8,594 nucleotides of DNA from Thermoproteota archaeon (lineage in GTDB: Archaea > Thermoproteota > Bathyarchaeia > Bathyarchaeales > Bathycorpusculaceae), in NCBI GenBank assembly GCA_012511995.1, contig JAAZFA010000107.1, positions 1-8,594 of the forward strand. The letters run 5' to 3'. Positions 6,017 to 8,594 of the stretch are shown piece by piece (position 1 is the stretch's first letter; each line of letters opens with the position of its first letter). The notes beneath the pieces are model-generated. The model had not been told where the DNA came from. It searched no databases and worked only from the letters and a program-made list of their open reading frames with translations. A program made the translations under genes and the position numbers.

Positions 6017-6199
6017 TCATTGTTCTACAACCTTATCTTTACCGAATAGTTTATTGTAGTAGTAGCGACAAGTGCGCATGGATACGCTATGTCGTGCACA
6101 AAAAACCGTTAGAATTTCTTCAACTGTTTCATCAGTTTTTCTCTCATTAACCATTTGTCTCAATGCTTTAATTTTATGATCATCAAGTTCATAACTCAT
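6017..6199 (-). CDS. Small HTH-like protein of unknown function
   Basis: This gene encodes 60 residues. I do not recognise a named family. Residues about 5-20 form a charged helix (DDHKIKALRQMVNER). Residues 24-38 (ETVEEILTVFCARHS) and 41-53 (MRTCRYYYNKLFG), separated by a short turn, look like a helix-turn-helix, with an aromatic and basic second helix that could contact DNA or RNA. The gene is real by three signs: a strong GGTGAT binding site at the right distance, its position as first gene of the operon, and a plausible soluble composition. It lies 41 bases before dphB. As the first gene, next to a divergent region full of inverted repeats, it could be a local regulator. That role is inference. 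It contains two cysteines, Cys34 and Cys44, too few for a typical zinc site in one chain. Confidence 0.65.
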   Translation of the reverse strand: MSYELDDHKIKALRQMVNERKTDETVEEILTVFCARHSVSMRTCRYYYNKLFGKDKVVEQ

Positions 6200-6204
6200 A
6201 AAGA

Positions 6205-6210
6205 ATCACC
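6205..6210 (-). promoter_or_regulatory. Strong Shine-Dalgarno of the 60-residue gene
   Basis: On the minus strand this reads GGTGAT, five bases before the ATG at 6199. It is the best ribosome binding site in the window and supports both the reality and the start of this short gene. Confidence 0.65.
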
Positions 6211-6248
6211 ATGTTGACTTTACTATTTACTCATTGTTTTTGGTTGGC

Positions 6249-6260
6249 AAAAACGTTTTT
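6249..6260. promoter_or_regulatory. Perfect 12-bp palindrome AAAAACGTTTTT
   Basis: This dyad is centred between 6254 and 6255, directly inside the left arm of the larger inverted repeat. It may be an operator for either divergent operon. The A and T runs flanking ACGT make part of the symmetry easy to reach by chance. Confidence 0.35.
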
Positions 6261-6273
6261 GATACTGCTATTC

Positions 6274-6286
6274 GGATGGAACATCC
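6274..6286. promoter_or_regulatory. GGATG-N3-CATCC inverted repeat
   Basis: GGATG (6274-6278), spacer GAA, CATCC (6282-6286). This 13-base element overlaps the first two bases of the right arm of the larger repeat and lies just upstream of the cobD TATA box. Its higher G+C content makes it a better operator candidate than the A/T palindromes. Confidence 0.4.
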
Positions 6287-6295
6287 AACCAAACC

Positions 6296-6303
6296 TTTAT
6301 ATG
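6296..6303 (+). promoter_or_regulatory. TATA box of the cobD-cbiB operon
   Basis: TTTATATG is a near-consensus archaeal box A. Transcription about 25 bases downstream would begin near 6326 and leave a leader of about 30 bases before the ATG at 6357. Read on the other strand it is CATATAAA and might also serve the minus-strand operon with a longer leader. Confidence 0.6.
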
Positions 6304-6356
6304 ATTTATTTTTAACAGAAACCATTAGAATTTAGCGCCCTGGGAATTTAAAGACA

Positions 6357-7490
6357 ATGAAACCTATTGAGAGTTTGGTTAAAGACAATGTCAAAAATCT
6401 TAAGCCCTGTGTGCATGGCGCTGAAGTTTACGGTGCTGCTGAAGAAACAGGGTTTAAAGCAGAAGAAATACTCGATTTCAGTTCAAGTGTCAACCCTTTA
6501 GGTCCATCGCAAAAGGCGCTTGACGCAATAATAAATGCTTTTGATCGAATCGAGGCATATCCCGATTCAAATTCAAATACACTTAGACAAACCCTCGCAG
6601 ACCACTTCGGCAATATTAATAAGGAAAACATCATCGTGGGAAATGGTTCAACTGAATTGATGTATCTTTTCGCAGAAACTTTTCTTAAAAAGGGCGAAAA
6701 AGCTCTCATGGCAGCACCAACCTTTAGTGAATACGAGCGAGCCGTACGCAAAACCGGCGAATCAGTAAAATTCGTGAGATTAAATAACGATTTTCAAATT
6801 GAAGCAGAAACCTTCAGACGAGACATGACTGGGTGCAAACTACTCTTTCTTTGCAACCCTAATAATCCTACAAGCAAACTTATCCCTGAAGAGGTATTAA
6901 CTGAAATCCTCGACGCTGCGCTATCACAAGATATCCTAGTTTTTCTTGATGAAGATTTCTTAGAATTTGTTGAACAAGAAAGAAACATAACGATGATATC
7001 AAAGATCTATGAATACCCTAATCTGTTTGTCCTACGATCTTTCACCAAAATATTCGGGTTAACTGGCTTACGTTGCGGCTATGGGATAGCCAACAAAGAG
7101 ATCGTCGACCTCATGCTATGCGCTAAAATCCCTTGGAACGTTAATTGTTTGGCTCAACCAGCCGCTATAGCAGCCCTCAAAGATGAGCAACACCTAAAAC
7201 TCACACATGAACTTATCAATCAAGAAAAAGCATGGTTAAACAAAGAACTCGGTCAATTCAGGGGCTTTAACTTCTCCGCACCCGACGCCAATTTTTTCTT
7301 CATAGACATCCGCGACACTAACTTCACTGCAAACGCCATTAAACACCGTATGTTAAAACAGGGAATCCTAATCCGGGACTGTAGCAGCTTTGTCGGCTTA
7401 AACGAATTCTACATAAGAGTAGCCATTAAAACACACGAAGAGAACCTGCGACTAATAAACGCATTCAAGAAAACCCTTAATCCGGTTTGA
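6357..7490 (+). CDS. cobD: L-threonine-O-3-phosphate decarboxylase (CobD)
   Basis: This PLP enzyme decarboxylates L-threonine phosphate to (R)-1-aminopropan-2-yl phosphate, the linker of the cobamide nucleotide loop (EC 4.1.1.81). The 377 residues have fold-type I aminotransferase features: DFSSSVNPLGP (40-50), GNGSTE (95-100) at the PLP phosphate, NPNNP (167-171), LDED (197-200) with the aspartate that contacts the PLP ring, SFTK (228-231) whose Lys231 should form the Schiff base, and YIRVA (352-356) with the carboxylate-binding arginine. Histidinol-phosphate aminotransferase (HisC) is the close relative. The N-terminal HGAEVYGAA (20-28), the IRDCSSFVGL segment (339-348) and the following cbiB favour CobD. 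It is the first gene of a two-gene operon. No strong Shine-Dalgarno is seen; GGGAA (6340-6344) is 12 bases away. Confidence 0.88.
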   Translation: MKPIESLVKDNVKNLKPCVHGAEVYGAAEETGFKAEEILDFSSSVNPLGPSQKALDAIINAFDRIEAYPDSNSNTLRQTLADHFGNINKENIIVGNGSTELMYLFAETFLKKGEKALMAAPTFSEYERAVRKTGESVKFVRLNNDFQIEAETFRRDMTGCKLLFLCNPNNPTSKLIPEEVLTEILDAALSQDILVFLDEDFLEFVEQERNITMISKIYEYPNLFVLRSFTKIFGLTGLRCGYGIANKEIVDLMLCAKIPWNVNCLAQPAAIAALKDEQHLKLTHELINQEKAWLNKELGQFRGFNFSAPDANFFFIDIRDTNFTANAIKHRMLKQGILIRDCSSFVGLNEFYIRVAIKTHEENLRLINAFKKTLNPV

Positions 7491-8482
7491 CAGTTATGTT
7501 TGCGCTCGACCTAACATGGATAGTTGATTCAGTCCTAATCTTTACATTAGCGTTTCTAATAGATCTCATCTTAGGCGAGTATCCTGACAGAATTCACCCC
7601 ACAATTGGTATAGGAAAACTAATTAGTTATCTAAAAAAGAAAGGAAAATCAAATAATCCCCGAATGGAAAAAGTAAACGGTATCTTTATGGTAATAATCA
7701 TCATGATACTCATTGCTTTACCGGTTGGTGCTTTGCTGGTCTGGCTAAGGTTTTATTTTGGTTCAATCCCCTATACCATAATAGGTGCAATACTGTTTAA
7801 GGCAACATTTGCTATTCGTGGCATGGGGCAATACACCAAACCCATAGCTGCCGCTCTAAAAAAAGGGGACTTAAATGAGGCTCGCAAATGGTTACCCTAC
7901 ATTGTTCGCAGAGATCCAAACACCTTAAACGAGCGGCAAATCACTTCTGCAGCAGTAGAATCAATTGCAGAAAGCACCACAGACGGCATAACAGCACCTT
8001 TCTTCTTTTTTGCACTATTTGGTGTCCCAGGCGCTTTTGCTTACCGAGTAATTAATACCTTGGACTCTATGGTAGGATACAAGAACGACGAATACAGAAA
8101 TATTGGTTGGTTTTCAGCTAAGCTCGACACAATAGCCAATTATTTCCCAGCAAGAATAACAGCCTACCTAATGGTTATTTCAGCAATGTTACTAAACCTT
8201 GATTGGCGAGAATCTTGGAGAATACTGCAACGAGACAAACACAAAACTTCAAGCCCAAACGCTGGCTTTACGATATCCGCCATGGCAGGAGCACTCAACA
8301 TTCAACTCGAAAAAACAGATTGTTATAAATTAGGCGACGACCACGGCCACATTTCCCACGAGGATATCGAGCGCTCGTTGAAGATGATGACTCTAACTGC
8401 GGGGTTGTTTGGATTGATTATTGTGTTGCCTGTTCTTTTTATCAGAATCTATATAGTTTTGGTATCGCGTTTAGTTCTTTAG
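7487..8482 (+). CDS. cbiB: Adenosylcobinamide-phosphate synthase, membrane protein (CbiB)
   Basis: The enzyme attaches aminopropanol phosphate, the product of CobD, to adenosylcobyric acid, giving adenosylcobinamide phosphate (EC 6.3.1.10). The 331 residues contain several hydrophobic segments (about 14-30, 64-92, 95-112, 168-190, 220-238 and 302-327). Conserved family blocks are HPTIGIGKLI (37-46), RRDPNTLNERQITSAAVES (141-159), AESTTDGITAPFF (161-173), NTLDSMVGYKND (190-201), AKLDTIANYFPAR (211-223) and SPNAGFTISAMAGAL (256-270), so the protein looks complete. The frame opens with a TTG at 7487 that overlaps the cobD stop (TTGA). An in-frame ATG at 7496, three codons later, is an equally good start and leaves only five bases between the genes. 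Either way translation is probably coupled to cobD. Some genomes call this gene cobD and its partner cobC, so the symbols can swap. Confidence 0.95.
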   Translation: MTVMFALDLTWIVDSVLIFTLAFLIDLILGEYPDRIHPTIGIGKLISYLKKKGKSNNPRMEKVNGIFMVIIIMILIALPVGALLVWLRFYFGSIPYTIIGAILFKATFAIRGMGQYTKPIAAALKKGDLNEARKWLPYIVRRDPNTLNERQITSAAVESIAESTTDGITAPFFFFALFGVPGAFAYRVINTLDSMVGYKNDEYRNIGWFSAKLDTIANYFPARITAYLMVISAMLLNLDWRESWRILQRDKHKTSSPNAGFTISAMAGALNIQLEKTDCYKLGDDHGHISHEDIERSLKMMTLTAGLFGLIIVLPVLFIRIYIVLVSRLVL

Positions 8483-8525
8483 CATAAAACCATAACTTTC
8501 TAAGCGATTGGTAGCCAAGTTGACC

Positions 8526-8569
8526 CGATTAGGATCTTGAAAAATAGTTTTTTTCCTAATCGCCTTTTT
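8526..8569 (+). terminator. Stem-loop and T-tract after cbiB
   Basis: CGATTAGGA (8526-8534) and TCCTAATCG (8554-8562) are a perfect 9-bp inverted repeat with a 19-base loop containing seven T residues. A further T run follows at 8565-8569. It starts 44 bases after the cbiB stop and probably ends the cobD-cbiB transcript. T runs in the loop and after the stem could each act as release sites. Confidence 0.6.
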
Positions 8570-8594
8570 GGGGTTTTGGTTGTTTACAGCCAAC

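Larger units (their letters stand above)
6239..6293. repeat. 9-bp inverted repeat in the divergent control region
   Basis: TTTGGTTGG (6239-6247) and CCAACCAAA (6285-6293) are perfect reverse complements with a 37-base spacer. The right arm ends two bases before the TATA-like box of cobD, over the position of the B-recognition element. A protein bound to both arms could loop the DNA and block transcription factor B. Nested inside are two further symmetric elements, at 6249-6260 and 6274-6286. Confidence 0.5.

Noticed and set aside
5998..6033. Direct repeat TACAACCT between and within the HTH and dphB genes
   Set aside because: At eight bases, partly coding, it has no further structure and is well within chance.
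4921..6248. Repeated 10-mer TTTGGTTGGC at 4921-4930 and 6239-6248
   Set aside because: One copy is inside coding sequence, and repeats of this length are expected many times by chance in a window of this size.
6200..6356. Cobalamin riboswitch upstream of cobD
   Set aside because: The probable leader is only about 30 bases, too short for the riboswitch, and the B12-box consensus is not seen. The symmetry elements lie upstream of the TATA box, not in the transcript.
6428..6988. Minus-strand open frames opposite cobD
   Set aside because: They are antisense to conserved PLP-enzyme motifs and have compositions typical of shadows (Ser/Leu-rich, no motif).
6357..7490. Histidinol-phosphate aminotransferase (HisC)
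   Set aside because: The fold is shared, but the N-terminal HGAEVYGAA, the IRDCSSF segment and the adjoining cbiB fit threonine-phosphate decarboxylase better, and no other histidine gene is nearby.
1..8594. CRISPR arrays, tRNA or rRNA genes, insertion sequences
   Set aside because: No regularly spaced repeats, cloverleaf-like segments, ribosomal RNA blocks, transposase motifs or terminal inverted repeats with target duplications were seen on either strand.

Overview
The window reads as a compact stretch of archaeal chromosome. Evidence for an archaeon is a CTP-dependent riboflavin kinase fused to a winged-helix domain, an archaeal-type FAD synthase (RibL), diphthine synthase (DphB), a DUF357 protein, TATA-like boxes upstream of several genes, GGTGA-type ribosome binding sites, and TTG/GTG starts. 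The large secreted beta-propeller protein with an 'LPSEYWSRPIY' motif resembles surface proteins I associate with Bathyarchaeia. That lineage guess is inference, at roughly even odds.

Layout, left to right. (1) 1-173, minus strand: the first 57 codons of a class I SAM-dependent methyltransferase that runs off the left edge. (2) 174-469: an A/T-rich divergent intergenic region with a TATA box and a perfect 15-bp palindrome. (3) 470-3031, plus: an 853-residue surface protein with a signal peptide, an Ig-like domain, a PQQ-like propeller, a second Ig-like domain and a C-terminal membrane anchor. (4) 3150-3848, plus: ribK/rbkR, converging tail-to-tail on (5) a minus-strand operon transcribed from 6199 down to 3845: a 60-residue HTH-like protein, dphB, a DUF357 gene, ribL and a rhomboid protease. 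(6) 6200-6356: a divergent control region with nested inverted repeats beside a good TATA box. (7) 6357-8482, plus: cobD and cbiB, overlapping at their junction and followed by a stem-loop terminator.

Functional links. RibK makes FMN from riboflavin and CTP, and RibL makes FAD from FMN and ATP, so both flavin-cofactor steps sit within 2 kb on opposite strands. CobD makes aminopropanol phosphate and CbiB attaches it to adenosylcobyric acid, so these two genes form one step pair of late cobamide synthesis. DphB methylates the diphthamide precursor on elongation factor 2.

Nothing here is clearly a new defence or mobile system. The points most worth a second look are the tightly overlapping HTH-dphB-DUF357-ribL-rhomboid operon, the cysteine-free RibL, a candidate self-operator upstream of ribK/rbkR, and the layered inverted repeats between the two divergent operons.
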